A DNA stretch of 64,000 nucleotides from Saccharospirillaceae bacterium (GCA_021208685.1 JAJOJJ010000026.1:21173-85172); one strand, 5' to 3'. Positions 43,047 to 54,186 are shown, numbered from the stretch's first letter. Notes: generated from the sequence alone by a model not told the origin. Program-made: numbers and translations.

Positions 43047-44335
43047 TCGGTATTATTATGTTTTTTGTTGCCCTGCTGATGCTGATTTTTGGCTTCCCGG
43101 TGGCATTTACCTTTGGCGGTGTTGCACTCATTTTTGGTGTACTGGCTGAAGGCCCGGATATTTTTGCGTTTATGCCTTTCCGCATACAAAGCATTATGGA
43201 AAACGTCACCCTGATGGCGGTGCCACTGTTTATTTTTATGGGCATTGTGCTGCAACGCACCAGACTGGCTGAACAGCTGCTGGAAGCCATGGGTAAACTC
43301 TTTGGTGGCGTGCGCGGTGGACTGGCCATTTCGACCGTTCTGGTGGGCGCGTTACTGGCGGCTTCTACCGGTGTTGTGGGTGCCTCCGTTGTCGCGATGG
43401 GGTTAATCTCATTACCCGTCATGCTGAAATACAACTATGACAAATCACTGGCCTGCGGCACTATTTGCGCGTCAGGCACGCTGGGACAAATTATTCCACC
43501 GTCCATCATTCTGATTATTCTCGGCGATGTGCTGGGCATTCCGGTCGGCGATTTATTTCAGGCGGCATTAGCGCCCGGCCTGGTGCTGATTGGCTGCTAT
43601 GTGGTCTACATTCTGGTGTATACCTGGCTTAAACCGGAGGCTGCTCCTGCCCTGCCGATGGACGATGATTTAACCCATCGCCATGAGCAATACATCCGCG
43701 CATTAAAAGCCATTATTCCTCCGCTGGCACTGATCCTGATTGTCCTCGGCTCTATTTTTGCCGGTATTGCAACGCCGACAGAATCGTCTGCGCTGGGCGG
43801 TGTAGGCGCTTTGATTCTGGCCGCGATTTATGGTCAGTTTAATTGGAAAATGGTGTATGAAGCCTCACAGGAAACGGTAAAAATCACGGCCATGGTGTTC
43901 GCTATTCTGCTCGGGGCAACGGCATTTTCAATGGCCTTCAGCTACACCGGCGGTGACTATATTGTTGAGGAATTACTGTCCGATATGCCGGGCGGCGCCA
44001 TGGGCTTCCTGATCCTGTCGATGGTGGCGATTATGATCCTCGGTTTCTTTATCGACTTTGTGGAAATCAGCTTTATTATCGTGCCGATTCTCGCACCGGT
44101 GGCCAATGCACTGGGGATTGCTCCGGTCTGGTTTGCCATTCTGATTGCCATGAATCTGCAAACATCGTTCCTGACGCCTCCGTTTGGCTTCAGCCTGTTT
44201 TACTTAAAAGGGGTTGCACCGGCGGGTGTGCGCACTATCGATATTTATCGCGGTGTTGTACCTTTTATTTTAATGCAGGTCGGCGTGGTTATTTCCATTC
44301 TGCTGTTCCCTGACTGGTATGGCCTGCTTGACTGA
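43043..44335 (+). CDS. dctM: TRAP transporter large permease
   Basis: A 430-residue protein with about 12 membrane helices and the DctM blocks (FIFMGIVLQRTRLAEQLLEAMG, GTLGQIIPPSIILIILGD, GIATPTESSALGGVGAL). It carries sodium-coupled substrate translocation together with DctPQ. A long hairpin follows 12 bases after the stop. Confidence 0.94.
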   Translation: MIGIIMFFVALLMLIFGFPVAFTFGGVALIFGVLAEGPDIFAFMPFRIQSIMENVTLMAVPLFIFMGIVLQRTRLAEQLLEAMGKLFGGVRGGLAISTVLVGALLAASTGVVGASVVAMGLISLPVMLKYNYDKSLACGTICASGTLGQIIPPSIILIILGDVLGIPVGDLFQAALAPGLVLIGCYVVYILVYTWLKPEAAPALPMDDDLTHRHEQYIRALKAIIPPLALILIVLGSIFAGIATPTESSALGGVGALILAAIYGQFNWKMVYEASQETVKITAMVFAILLGATAFSMAFSYTGGDYIVEELLSDMPGGAMGFLILSMVAIMILGFFIDFVEISFIIVPILAPVANALGIAPVWFAILIAMNLQTSFLTPPFGFSLFYLKGVAPAGVRTIDIYRGVVPFILMQVGVVISILLFPDWYGLLD

Positions 44336-44347
44336 TCGCAGCAATAC

Positions 44348-44385
44348 TCTGTCGTCCGATACTGGTAAGCTTGTCGGACGACAGA
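44348..44385 (+). terminator. 12-bp inverted repeat after the TRAP operon
   Basis: TCTGTCGTCCGA (44348-44359) and its exact complement (44374-44385) are separated by 14 bases. No T-run follows, so it may act as a 3' stability hairpin or a weak stop between dctM and the sensor kinase gene. Confidence 0.5.
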
Positions 44386-44523
44386 ACCCAGTGCCAGTTC
44401 ACACCCCGTGAATCCGCCCTGCTGACCATAATAATGACAATAAAATACTTATGAAAACCCGGCAGCAAAGCACCGAATCCGGCTCAGAATCCCGACTATC
44501 TATCCCTGGCGACAGGTTTTAAT

Positions 44524-45936
44524 ATGGGTAACCTGTTAATTCCGCCACGGCCACCGGGTATGAATCTGACGTTAAAAGCAAAAATACTGCTGCTTACCGT
44601 ACTGCCATTGGTTGCCCTGACCCTGACCATTACCTGGATTACTCAGCGGCAGGCACAACAGCTGGCTCAGCAACAGGTGGCCATTTTTGAAGAAAACGTT
44701 CTTGCCAGCAAACGTAAAGCGCTGGTTGATTACGTCAGTCTGGCCATGACATCCATTAATCCGGTATTGGAAGAGCTGGAATTTGGCCTGAACCAATCCC
44801 GTGCAGAGTATGAAATTAAGCGGATTCTGCAAGGGCTGACCTACGGCAATGATGGTTACTTTTTTGTTTACGACCAGAATGGCACCAACCTTGTTCACCC
44901 TGCTCAGCCGGATCTGGTTGGCCAGGACATGTTTGATTTTCAGGATGATAACGGCCAATACGTTATCCGCGACTTACTCGCTCTGGCAGAGAAAGGCGGT
45001 GGTTTTTACCGCTACATCTGGAATAAACCCTCGGTTTCCGGTCAGGAAAACAAGCTCAGTTACGTTGTTAATATTCCCCATCTGAACTGGATGATGGGAA
45101 CCGGGCTGTACGTCGATGATATCGCCGCTGAAACCCGCCTGCTGCAAAACAGAGTTAATAACAATGTTCGCCGGACCTTTCTGGCAGCATCGGTCTTACT
45201 GGCCGTTACCCTCGCGCTGGTGGTGATCATTGTTATCATTATTAATATGCATGCCACGCAGCTTGCCGATCAGCGTTTACAGGATCTGGCGCACCGCTCG
45301 GTCGCTTTTCAGGTGATGCAGCGACGGACATTTGCCCGCGAATTGCATGATGGTATTAATCAAATGCTGGTTTCTGCCAAGCTGAGGCTGAATCTGGCCG
45401 ATAAAAAATGGCCGGATACGGATGCCCGCGAACATCTGCATAAAGCCTCCGATATGCTGAACATGTCCATTCAGGAAGTCCGCCGGGTTTCGCACAACCT
45501 GCGCCCGGTAATGCTCGATGACCTTGGCCTTGAAGCAGCACTGCACAGCTTGCTCGATAACCTGAGGGAATCGGGGAAAATACGCATAAAACGGCGAATT
45601 CGCCTGCCCGAAACCCGCCTGCCCGATGCCATCGAAATGACGCTGTACCGTTTGGTACAGGAAGCCATCACCAACGTTCAGAAGCACGCTGAAGCCACAC
45701 AGGTGAGTCTCAACATCAGCCACAATCTGCACAGTATTCTGATTGAAATGGAAGACAACGGTTGCGGCTTTTCACTGGAAGATGATCAGAGCGGCATTGG
45801 CCTGATGAATATGCGCGAACGGGTTGAACTGGTTGGCGGAAAGTTCAGTGTCCGCAGCCGGCGCACACAGGGTACACTGATTCGCGCGGAGTTTTTCCTT
45901 AATCCGGAAACAGCCTTAAGAGAGACCGATTTATGA
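44524..45936 (+). CDS. Cache-domain sensor histidine kinase (NarL-family, HisKA_3)
   Basis: A 470-residue membrane kinase. One helix lies at about 18-38. A periplasmic single Cache domain follows (YGNDGYFFVYDQNGTNLVHP and NIPHLNWMMGTGLY), then a second helix at about 218-241. The dimerisation domain has the phosphoacceptor His275 in RELHDGINQML, and the ATPase domain has VQEAITNVQKHA, DNGCGF and GIGLMNMRER. Cache domains of this type sense small organic acids. It overlaps the response regulator gene by four bases and follows the TRAP genes, so it probably senses the TRAP substrate and controls its uptake. A second Met (44560) is an alternative start. Confidence 0.9.
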   Translation: MGNLLIPPRPPGMNLTLKAKILLLTVLPLVALTLTITWITQRQAQQLAQQQVAIFEENVLASKRKALVDYVSLAMTSINPVLEELEFGLNQSRAEYEIKRILQGLTYGNDGYFFVYDQNGTNLVHPAQPDLVGQDMFDFQDDNGQYVIRDLLALAEKGGGFYRYIWNKPSVSGQENKLSYVVNIPHLNWMMGTGLYVDDIAAETRLLQNRVNNNVRRTFLAASVLLAVTLALVVIIVIIINMHATQLADQRLQDLAHRSVAFQVMQRRTFARELHDGINQMLVSAKLRLNLADKKWPDTDAREHLHKASDMLNMSIQEVRRVSHNLRPVMLDDLGLEAALHSLLDNLRESGKIRIKRRIRLPETRLPDAIEMTLYRLVQEAITNVQKHAEATQVSLNISHNLHSILIEMEDNGCGFSLEDDQSGIGLMNMRERVELVGGKFSVRSRRTQGTLIRAEFFLNPETALRETDL

Positions 45937-46580
45937 TGAACAGCAAACCCATTCGCCTGATCATTGCCGATGACCACCCAATGGTTCGCGAAGGACTGAA
46001 AGTCAGCCTCGAAAGCGAAGGCCTGAGTGTTATTGCCGATGTCAGCAACGGTGAAGAAGCACTGGCCGCCGCCGCAGAGCATCATCCCGATGTGGTTTTG
46101 CTGGATATTTCCATGCCGGTGATGAATGGTCTGGATGCCTGCATAGCCTTTCAGGAGCAACTGCCGGATATTCGTCTGCTGATTATTACGATGCACGACG
46201 ACCGCGAATATATCCTTAAAGTTATTCAGGCCGGAGCCGCCGGTTATGTGTTAAAAGATGTTGCGCCGGAAGAACTTATTCTGGCAGTTCAGACGGTTCA
46301 TCAGGGCGGAACCTACTTCAGCTCCAGCGTCGCCAAAACCCTGTTCAGTGAATTTGGCCGCCCCCGCCCGCCCGCCAGCGAAGATGTATTAAGCCCGCGC
46401 GAAGAAGATGTTCTTGCCCGCCTGGCGGAGGGTTTGGGTAATAAAGAAATTGCCCGTGAACTGGATATTTCCGTGCGTACAGTTGAAGCGCACCGGTTAA
46501 AAATAAAACAGAAACTGGGGATCGGAAATTCTGCCGGATTAATCCGCTATGCGCTGGATCATGGCATTGTCCGCCGCTGA
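45933..46580 (+). CDS. NarL/LuxR-family response regulator
   Basis: A 215-residue regulator. The receiver domain has the acidic pair in IIADDHPMVREG and the phosphoacceptor Asp in VVLLDISMPVMNG. The C-terminal LuxR HTH is LSPREEDVLARLAEGLGNKEIARELDISVRTVEAHRLKIKQKLG. It is coupled by an ATGA overlap to the kinase gene, so the two form a cognate pair. The TRAP operon upstream is the natural target. Confidence 0.93.
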   Translation: MMNSKPIRLIIADDHPMVREGLKVSLESEGLSVIADVSNGEEALAAAAEHHPDVVLLDISMPVMNGLDACIAFQEQLPDIRLLIITMHDDREYILKVIQAGAAGYVLKDVAPEELILAVQTVHQGGTYFSSSVAKTLFSEFGRPRPPASEDVLSPREEDVLARLAEGLGNKEIARELDISVRTVEAHRLKIKQKLGIGNSAGLIRYALDHGIVRR

Positions 46581-46599
46581 AGCAGCCATTCATCCCGCG

Positions 46600-47562
46600 T
46601 TACTGCAGACGAATATCCGCGGGCGCAACCATGCCGGATTTCAGCCAGTTTTCCCAATGGATCTTCAGTGCCTGAGCACCGCCGATGTAGTGTTCATCCA
46701 GCAAATAAAAAGCGCGCTTATTTACCCCGCGCTTATAATCCTGCAATAAGCGCGTAATCAGGCTGCGGCCATAAGATGTCGACAACAGCATATACACCAG
46801 CTGCCCGGCCATTTGCTGGTTAACCCCATGCTGATGATTGGCATTGCGCCAGTCGTCGCTGCGCACTTCGATGAACGTCAGCACATCCATGGCGTTTTTC
46901 TCGCGGGCAATCAATGCACGGCGGTTATTGTCATGACGGCTGATGCTAAATCCTTCTGCCCCATAACGAAGCGTTTCCATTTGCTCAGCCATACCTTCAT
47001 TGAGCCAGTCCGGCAATATCTGCGCCAGTGAATGCAGAATGGCATGACTGGCTTCATGACGGATGGTTTTGTACGTACTTTCAATACCCCCTGATGCATC
47101 ATCGTGAATAAACACGGCAATCTCATGGGTTTTGGGCAAATACACACCGAGAGAATTGGCTGCTGAGTATCCGGAAATACGCTGCACAAAAGCCATGTAT
47201 TCCTGCTGATCAGCCAGCAGATGAATGTTTACCGGCACCTGACGGTAAAAATCAAAATACATCACCTGATCATAAAAGCGATAAACCTCATTGACCTCTC
47301 GTTTGATTCGCGCCAGATCCAGTTGTTGGGCGGACGAGGCCAGACGGCCCTCCTGAGTCACACGGATATCCAATGGCTGCCAGCCATGATTCCCCTGCGG
47401 TTTCAGCTCCAGCACTTCGGCCTGTTTATGGGGTTTATCAGAAAAGTGTACCTGACCGCGTTCATCGACCCAGCGATACACGGCTGCCTGAGCGACAGAA
47501 GCGCTCAGCAGCCAAAAGACAACGCACTTAATCGCGGCTGCGACTGCGTTCCGCCGGCACAT
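46600..47562 (-). CDS. DUF4124 protein with HExxH metallopeptidase-like domain
   Basis: A 320-residue exported protein. After a signal peptide (cleavage near SVAQA) comes a DUF4124 segment (VYRWVDERGQVHFSDKPHKQ). Residues from about 90 to the end form a peptidase-MA-like domain with the zinc motif HEASH and a downstream Glu in PDWLNEGMAEQ, consistent with a gluzincin. Activity is inferred from the motif only. I place the start at 47562, behind GGAG; the frame also opens at 47601. Either start overlaps the globin gene, so the two are coupled. Confidence 0.8.
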   Translation of the reverse strand: MCRRNAVAAAIKCVVFWLLSASVAQAAVYRWVDERGQVHFSDKPHKQAEVLELKPQGNHGWQPLDIRVTQEGRLASSAQQLDLARIKREVNEVYRFYDQVMYFDFYRQVPVNIHLLADQQEYMAFVQRISGYSAANSLGVYLPKTHEIAVFIHDDASGGIESTYKTIRHEASHAILHSLAQILPDWLNEGMAEQMETLRYGAEGFSISRHDNNRRALIAREKNAMDVLTFIEVRSDDWRNANHQHGVNQQMAGQLVYMLLSTSYGRSLITRLLQDYKRGVNKRAFYLLDEHYIGGAQALKIHWENWLKSGMVAPADIRLQ

Positions 47563-47944
47563 AGAGCTGCTCCAGCAGGTAGACTTTAAAATCCTCAGCA
47601 AAGGGTTGCTTTGCTGCGGCGACGTTCATACACAGCAGCCAGGCATCCCGCTCCGCAGGGCCGATAGGAAACGCCTGGTGAAATTTAGGAATGGCAATCG
47701 GGCCGTATTTTTCGCTGAATAAACGCGGCCCACCGAGCCAGCCACACAAAAAACGTGTGAGTTTATCGGCTGACGCTGATAAATCAGCCGGGTGCATGGC
47801 GCGGATATGCGCCGCCTCCGGCAAGGTGTCCATTGCGACATAAAAATCATCCACCAGCGCTTTAATGCCATCAAAGCCACCGGCAGCCTGAAAAGACGCA
47901 TCCCCCTGACCGTAAGGACGCTTTTCTTCTGCAGAATCGTTCAT
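47528..47944 (-). CDS. Group II truncated hemoglobin
   Basis: A 138-residue globin of the TrHb2/GlbO family, with GGFDGIKALVDDFYVAMD at the start, FLCGWLGGPRLFSEKYG, the proximal His in IPKFHQAFPIG and the AERDAWLLCMNVA block. TrHb2 proteins bind oxygen or handle NO and peroxide. The longer frame upstream to 48037 is inside the SMC gene. Start 47944 overlaps the SMC stop as TGATG, so the globin is translationally coupled to the jet operon, an unusual neighbour for a housekeeping globin. Confidence 0.92.
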   Translation of the reverse strand: MNDSAEEKRPYGQGDASFQAAGGFDGIKALVDDFYVAMDTLPEAAHIRAMHPADLSASADKLTRFLCGWLGGPRLFSEKYGPIAIPKFHQAFPIGPAERDAWLLCMNVAAAKQPFAEDFKVYLLEQLYVPAERSRSRD

Positions 47945-50900
47945 CAGGCAAATTCCTCCATAAAATCGAGTGCCGCCTGATGGCGAATGGTACGGCGATG
48001 ATTCGCCCACAGCTCTTTGACTTTTTCCTGATTGCACTGCTGACGGTCAATCAACACGCGGGTCTGCAGTTCACCTTTTTTCTGCCCGCCGGTCAGCGGT
48101 ACTTTGGAGAATACAAACTGGTTGGAAATCAGATCCATAAACGGACCGGATTTACTGGTCGGCATAATAAACAGCAATTGCAGCCCCAGGCTTTCGGTGA
48201 GGTAATTAATCACCTCTTTCGAGCGGGTTTCATCCATTTTCGAGAAGGCTTCATCCACCAGCACGACACGCAGGTGAGTATCCCCTTCGTTAAAGCGGAA
48301 CGCTGAAGTAATGGCCGCCGAACGGATAATATAGGCCGGTGTTTCCAGCTGACCACCCGAGCCGGTGCCGTACTGACTCAGGGCAATCGGTTCTTTATTG
48401 GCCGGTTGCTTGTAAATTTCGTAGGCACGGTAATTACGGTAATCGGAAATCCGTTCCAGTTCGCGCATGGCTTTCTGTTCGTCATCGTCGAGCAGCATGG
48501 TCATCAGGTGATCACGCACACGTTTGGAATTTTTCGACAGATCAGCGGTAAACAATGTTGCGCCGTCACCCAGGCTTGGATTTTTGATAATTTCTTCGAA
48601 AAACTGCCAGTATTCCTTGTACTCCGGCACCCACTGCCAATCGAACCAGTAGGTTTCACGGTCAGCACCAAACTGATGATGTGCCAGTTCTTTATTCAGG
48701 TCTTCCAGAATTCGCTTACCATCATTAATGGCCTGATAAATAGAGTGACACAGGTTGGTCACGAAAGCGTTGTTAAAGCTTTCACGCAGCTGCACCAGTT
48801 TGTCCTGTTTTTCCACCAGAATGTTATTTTTCAGGCGGTTATAAACGCGCTCCACTTCGCGCTCCAGGCCACAGACCGTTTTAAAGAAAGCAACGCTGTG
48901 CTCCTGACGGTAATCCGGAGTATAGACAATGGCATCCATGGTCTGACAACGCAGATTGTGCTCGGCAATATTGCGTTCAATTTCGTAAGCCGTGGAATTG
49001 AGCTCCTGGCTGATGCTCTTGCGGTGATTTTCAATCGCTTCCGCCGGACTGTCCTGCGCTTCTTTATCCGCCGCGGCCAATCGTGCTTCGGTATCAAATT
49101 CCGGCCAGACGCTGACAATATGACGCAGGGCTTCTTCTTTGCTGTCAGCGACTGCTGCGGTCTGCTCCTGCTGATCACTGAGATTTTTGCACTGTTTTTC
49201 GCTGTCGTTCAGCTGTTGCTGTAACCGGCCTAATTCACCATCAAGCTCTTTAATCTGCGCATCCAGATCATCGGCTTTGTCTTTCAGCGCATCGAACTGA
49301 CCTTCCAGCTGGGAGAAATCGGACAGATCCACATTACTCAGAGCCTGCTCAGCCTGTTGCATCTGATAATGGGTATCCAGCATCTGCTGCATCTGATCGG
49401 CAAAACTCACATGGCGCAGTAAATTCACCGCATCGAGCAATTGCTGAACCTGTTTCAGCTGGTATGCCGCTTCATTGGCCTGTTCAACCAGTGTATCCAG
49501 TTCGGCTTTTTTCGCCGCCAGCGCCCGCTCACGGGCGCCCAGACCAAACACCAGTTCGGTATCATCCAGATCGCAGCGGTAAACTGAATACGCACCGGAA
49601 CCCAGGCCGTCTTTGGTAACCCCCCCGGCGGGTCATTCGCAATGCCTGCGCATCCGCCACCTGTTCAACGGCACCGTAACTGGCTTCCAGATAATAACGC
49701 GCGGTTGCGTGTTCAAATTCCATCAGGTGAATAATGGATTTATCGGACAATTTCAGGCGTTCGCAGTCTTTTTTCGCTTTTTCGCCCTGAATAACCCGCG
49801 CCCGGCTGCCGCCCGGAATAGAACGCAGAATATGCGCCGCTTCGGCTTCAAATACCGCCTCCACAATAATGCTGAAGCGGGCACCACCAATATACCCTTC
49901 GATAGCGCTCTGCCATTGAGGATCGGTAATTTCCACGTAGTCAGCCAGTACGCGTGGATCGGCCTGCGGACATTCGCGGCGAATCGCTTCCAGTGCCTGC
50001 CGCACAAAGCCCGGATAATTCAGCTGACGCGATTCCAGACTGTCGATGTCGGCCTGCTTTTGCGCCATCCGGCCCTGAATCTGTTGCAGTTTCTGCTCTC
50101 GCCGGTCCACTTGCTTGGCGATCTGATCACGCAGGGAAATACCACTGCTTTCCAGCTCGGTGGAATGGAAACGCTCACGCCACTGATTGACCAGCATCTG
50201 CTGTTGCTGGGCATCATCGAGGTGCGCTTCAAGCGGTGATAAATCCACCCAGTCTTTGCCCAGCAGTTTGCGGAAATCAACCGCACCCTGATCTTTAATC
50301 GCCAGCACCTGTTTGGCCTGATCGATGATTTTCTTTTGCCCCAGCGTCGGAATATCCAGACCGATGGAGGTTTTCTGCAACGCCCCGTAAACCAGTTCGG
50401 TAGCGCGCAGTGAGGCCTGTAATAACTGGTCCTGCTCCAGCAGCGGAATCGCCTGCTGCTGTAATTGTTTTTTACCGTTGGCAATGGCCTGCTCGGCGGC
50501 GTCTTTATCCTGCAGCGCATCAATACCGCGGCGCTGCGCTTCCATGCTGATTAATTGCTCACGCAGTTGTTTGCGGCGCTCCTGAGCGGTTTCCCGCTCT
50601 TTTTCGGCCTTGTGCAGACGCTCACGAATACCCTGCTGTTTTTCTTTGGCCGCCAGATACGCGCGCTGATCATTGATATAGCGGCTCTTGGCGGCGGTGT
50701 ATTCCAGCACGTTGTAATCGATCCACTGATCAATGTAGCGCTGCGATGCACCTTTGGTATTGCTCAGGATGGCAATGGTTTCCGCCAGGGTATTGGCATC
50801 GGATTCCATGGCATAAATCGTTTTCATAAGGTCGGAAACGCTGCGGATAGCGTCGCCCAGATCTTTGGCTTCAAGAATTTCGTTGGCGACAAACCCGTTG

Positions 50901-51601
50901 ATGCTTTTCACCGGTTTATAAGCCATAAAACGCGAGAAGGTACGCGCAGCATTCATCGCTTCGCGTTCACTGACCGCATCGTGTCGACCGCGCAATGCAC
51001 CATATAAACGGCGCAGATATTGTTTTTTGGTATCGTATTTTTCGATATGACTGGCGTCCATCCGCGCTTTCAGATGGCCGGGCAATTTGTTCAGGTCAAT
51101 CACATTGCGCTGACCGTCTTTGTCATCGTAGAGAAAATCCGACAGTGTCAGCTGTTCAGTCACGATATAAAACTGCAGATCATTCTGGCGCGCGACCGGC
51201 TGACTGCCCGCGCGGTCAATCGAAGCACTGACACCGATAATCGCGGTGAACGGTTCGCCACTTTCACCGGCTGCACCATCGGCACCGACGGTAGGATGAA
51301 ATACCGCCGCCAGATAACCCACCGCGCCATTCGGACGGGCATAGCTGCCGTCGTCACACCCCAGAACGTAAGACGCCAGTGTGCGGACATTTTTACCACG
51401 GCCACGCTGGGTCGCTTCATCCTGACCCGGGTTGTAATGAAACAGGGTATCGTGTGCTGCCGTCATAATGGTCTGAATGGCATCGGCTGCCGTGGTTTTA
51501 CCGGAACCGTTACCACCGGACAGTAAATTAATCGGGCCAAATTCAAATTCAGTGGCCGGAATATTGCCCCAGTTAACGTAAATAAATTTCTTCAGAAACA
51601 T
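47944..51601 (-). pseudogene. jetC: Wadjet/Mks-type SMC ATPase JetC, split by a frameshift in a G7 run
   Basis: Two reading frames (51601-49562 and 49551-47944) make one SMC-like ATPase of about 1,218 residues, the normal length. The N-terminal part has Walker A in GGNGSGKTTAADAIQTI and a long coiled coil with a hinge-like domain (about 500-640). The C-terminal part resumes a coiled coil, then has the signature GTGSGGQLETPAY and Walker B VVLVDEAFSKMDETRS. Removing one G from the seven-G run (minus strand, 49620-49626) restores a continuous frame through GVTKDGLGSGAYSVYRCDLDDTELVFGLG. So the break is a single +1 event, whether mutation, phase switching or sequencing error. The second frame has no good start of its own. 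Confidence 0.87.
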
Positions 51602-51606
51602 AACGA

Positions 51607-52482
51607 TTATTCCCCAAACAAACTGGCAGGTTGTTTTTTACTGTCGGTGACCTGCTCGGCTGCCATGGCTGCAGCATCCTGCTGCGTATTTTCGCGGTCA
51701 GAATCCGGGCTCTCTGCCTCGGCTGATTCGGCAGTACGGGTTTCGGTAGCGGTTGCTTCGACTGTTTCAGCAAGGGTCTCCGCTGATTCGTCAGAAGCAG
51801 CGCTTTCCGCGGTGTCGGCGTTCTCATCAGCCGGACGCTCAGCATCGTCCTCCTGCAGCTCATCCTCCATCAGTTCCGACAACACCTGATCGGAGACATA
51901 ACTCATAATCATTGGCCGTACACGCAGCCACATGTCGCCATCGGTTAAGCTATCTTCGTTGGCAATCTGCACCAGGCGTAATTGTTTTAAGCGGCGAAAC
52001 AGCGCCTTTCTCTCTGTCAGGTTTTCCGGCAAGGTGCGCTTCAGCAGATTTTTCATGGCAATGCTGAGCGCTTCGAGTGACACCATGACACAGCCCTGGT
52101 CATCGACCAGTCCTTCGCGCAGGGCTTTGTCGTATTGCGCGCGCAGCACCAGAATCAGCGCCACTTCATTCTGATTCAAGCGGCTGCGAAAAGCCTGAGC
52201 ACCGCTGTTTTGCGTATCATCCACCATGCCGGGTACCTGGGCACCGGGCGGGTATAAACGCACAAACTGAAAACGGCGGTCATGCTGAATGCGGATGCCC
52301 AGCAACGACAGATAATCTCCGATCAGTTCTTCCAGCCGCAAATAGCGATCATACAGCTGCTGCTCAATCTGGCTTTCATCACGGCAAATAACGCCATAAT
52401 CCAGCAGGCGCACCAGTAATTCGGAAAAATCACGCTGGCTGAGGCCTTCTTTTTCTAATTCTTTATCAATCATCTGCAACAT
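51607..52482 (-). CDS. jetB: DUF4194 protein, Wadjet JetB / MksE-like
   Basis: A 291-residue protein. Residues 1-about 205 are the DUF4194 (kite-type winged helix) domain, with [34 protein letters not shown] and [21 protein letters not shown]. The last about 80 residues are a very acidic, Ala/Glu/Asp/Thr-rich disordered tail. In Mks/Wadjet complexes this subunit binds the kleisin-like subunit and regulates the SMC ATPase. It lies 2 bases after jetA and 5 before jetC. Confidence 0.86.
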   Translation of the reverse strand: MLQMIDKELEKEGLSQRDFSELLVRLLDYGVICRDESQIEQQLYDRYLRLEELIGDYLSLLGIRIQHDRRFQFVRLYPPGAQVPGMVDDTQNSGAQAFRSRLNQNEVALILVLRAQYDKALREGLVDDQGCVMVSLEALSIAMKNLLKRTLPENLTERKALFRRLKQLRLVQIANEDSLTDGDMWLRVRPMIMSYVSDQVLSELMEDELQEDDAERPADENADTAESAASDESAETLAETVEATATETRTAESAEAESPDSDRENTQQDAAAMAAEQVTDSKKQPASLFGE

Positions 52483-52484
52483 AT

Positions 52485-54044
52485 TCAGGACTCTTTCTGC
52501 ACCAGCTCAAAGGTGAAGTGGTCTTTTTTCAGGAAATACGTGGCGCTGTTTTCGGCACCTTCAGCACGCTCAGTATCGGCCTGCTCGTCGTATTCAATGC
52601 GGAATTCAAATTCACTGGATAATCCATCGGCAGCACCCAGCCCGATGGCATGAGCAACCGCCAGAAAATCTTTGGCATTTTCAATGGGTAATTCACGGGT
52701 AGAGACTTTTCGGCCACGGCCGAGGTGTTTTTGCATATAATTTTTCAGCGCCTGCTGGTTCACCAGAAACGCCTGATCCAGCACCTGCTGGATATAAATA
52801 TCTTTACGCGCTTCTGTATCAAAATCCCCCTGACCATCATCGACGGCGGCATCAATCATGCGCCGCTGACGTGGGGCATTCAGCCGCACCTGGCCGGGAT
52901 CAACCAGCGCAATCTGCGGAACGGCCATCCGGTCGGCGGCTTTGTCCAGCAAAGCATTCTGTTGTTTTTCCGGCATGGCAGCCAGACGCTTGCACACCGC
53001 CAGCACATCGTTGTGTTGTTGCGATGCCAGATAACTCATCTGACGGATAATAATGTCGGCACGTTTGGTAAAACTCTGCAGCGCCTTGCGCAGGGCCGGC
53101 AGCATAATGTCAGAGGCGTTGCGCAGACGCGTATCAATACCATCAAGAATGGTCCACAACACCGATTGCCCGTCCTGGGCAATATCCGGCAATAATTCAC
53201 GCAGGCGGCGTTCTGCATTGGCTTTAAAGCCTTTATCGCGTTTGCGGATACCGGCAATCAGCTGGCTGATCTGGTCGCGGTGTTTTTCCACGTTATCGGC
53301 GGATAAACGTACCGATAAATCCGGCTGAAAGCGGTTTTCCATAAAATCGAAAAAGGCTTCACTGGCACGCTGCACCAACAACTGATCTTCCATTTCACGC
53401 ACCAGATCGCGTTTACGTTCTTCCAGCTCGGCAATGACATCGGTGAAGTCGCTGATAATGCGTTCGGAATATTCGTAGGCATCCAGCAGATCGTAAATAT
53501 CACCACGCTCCAAAAAGGACTCTAGCGAGTTGCGGGTATTGCGGGTATTGCGATGGCGGGTGCGCGCCATGCTGCGGCTTTCCGCCACAAAAGGTTCGGT
53601 AAACAGCCGGCCATAGCGGGTAAAGGCAAAGGTGCTTTGCAGCGTCGCTTCATCGACCTGTTTTTCTATCCAGCCATATTCCAGCAGTTGATTCAGTACC
53701 CACACGGCGTGATCACGGCTGTTACGGAAACGGCCTTCGCTGCTGTCATCGCCATCATGGCCCTCTCCGCTGTCCGCCAGCCCGTCATCCGCCAGTAATG
53801 GCGCACGTACCAGTGCTTCCTGAAAGATTTCAATCAGGGTGTCGCGGGCCAGAGCCTGACCGTAATCGGCACTGCTGGAACTGTACAGGCGCTGATACAA
53901 CTCGCGCAGACACTCCATCACCTGAGCACGATACTTACTGGTCAACGGGCGGAAAAACTGCCCTCGTTCCTGTTCAAAAAACATACACAACGTATCTGTA
54001 AGGCGAATTGAATGACCGGCTAGATTACTGAAAGGCCGTGCCAA
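52485..54044 (-). CDS. jetA: Wadjet JetA / MksF-like kleisin subunit
   Basis: A 519-residue helical protein at the head of the operon. N-terminal winged-helix-like regions ([25 protein letters not shown] and [35 protein letters not shown]) precede long helices and a C-terminal segment. I place it in the JetA (DUF5716-like) group by layout and operon context: jetA-jetB-jetC with minimal gaps. It would bridge the SMC heads. The fourth Wadjet gene, the nuclease jetD, is not found on either side. Confidence 0.8.
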   Translation of the reverse strand: MARPFSNLAGHSIRLTDTLCMFFEQERGQFFRPLTSKYRAQVMECLRELYQRLYSSSSADYGQALARDTLIEIFQEALVRAPLLADDGLADSGEGHDGDDSSEGRFRNSRDHAVWVLNQLLEYGWIEKQVDEATLQSTFAFTRYGRLFTEPFVAESRSMARTRHRNTRNTRNSLESFLERGDIYDLLDAYEYSERIISDFTDVIAELEERKRDLVREMEDQLLVQRASEAFFDFMENRFQPDLSVRLSADNVEKHRDQISQLIAGIRKRDKGFKANAERRLRELLPDIAQDGQSVLWTILDGIDTRLRNASDIMLPALRKALQSFTKRADIIIRQMSYLASQQHNDVLAVCKRLAAMPEKQQNALLDKAADRMAVPQIALVDPGQVRLNAPRQRRMIDAAVDDGQGDFDTEARKDIYIQQVLDQAFLVNQQALKNYMQKHLGRGRKVSTRELPIENAKDFLAVAHAIGLGAADGLSSEFEFRIEYDEQADTERAEGAENSATYFLKKDHFTFELVQKES

Positions 54045-54186
54045 TGACCAGCACTGCGGTATATTCGCCGCCAGCCCGCAGCAGGCCTGACATGCTCAGG
54101 GATCGAACAGCATTTCCCCGCGAAAACAGCCGGGTTATACTGCCGGCGTAACGACTCACGACGCCATCATTCAGGACGCCGCCAGC

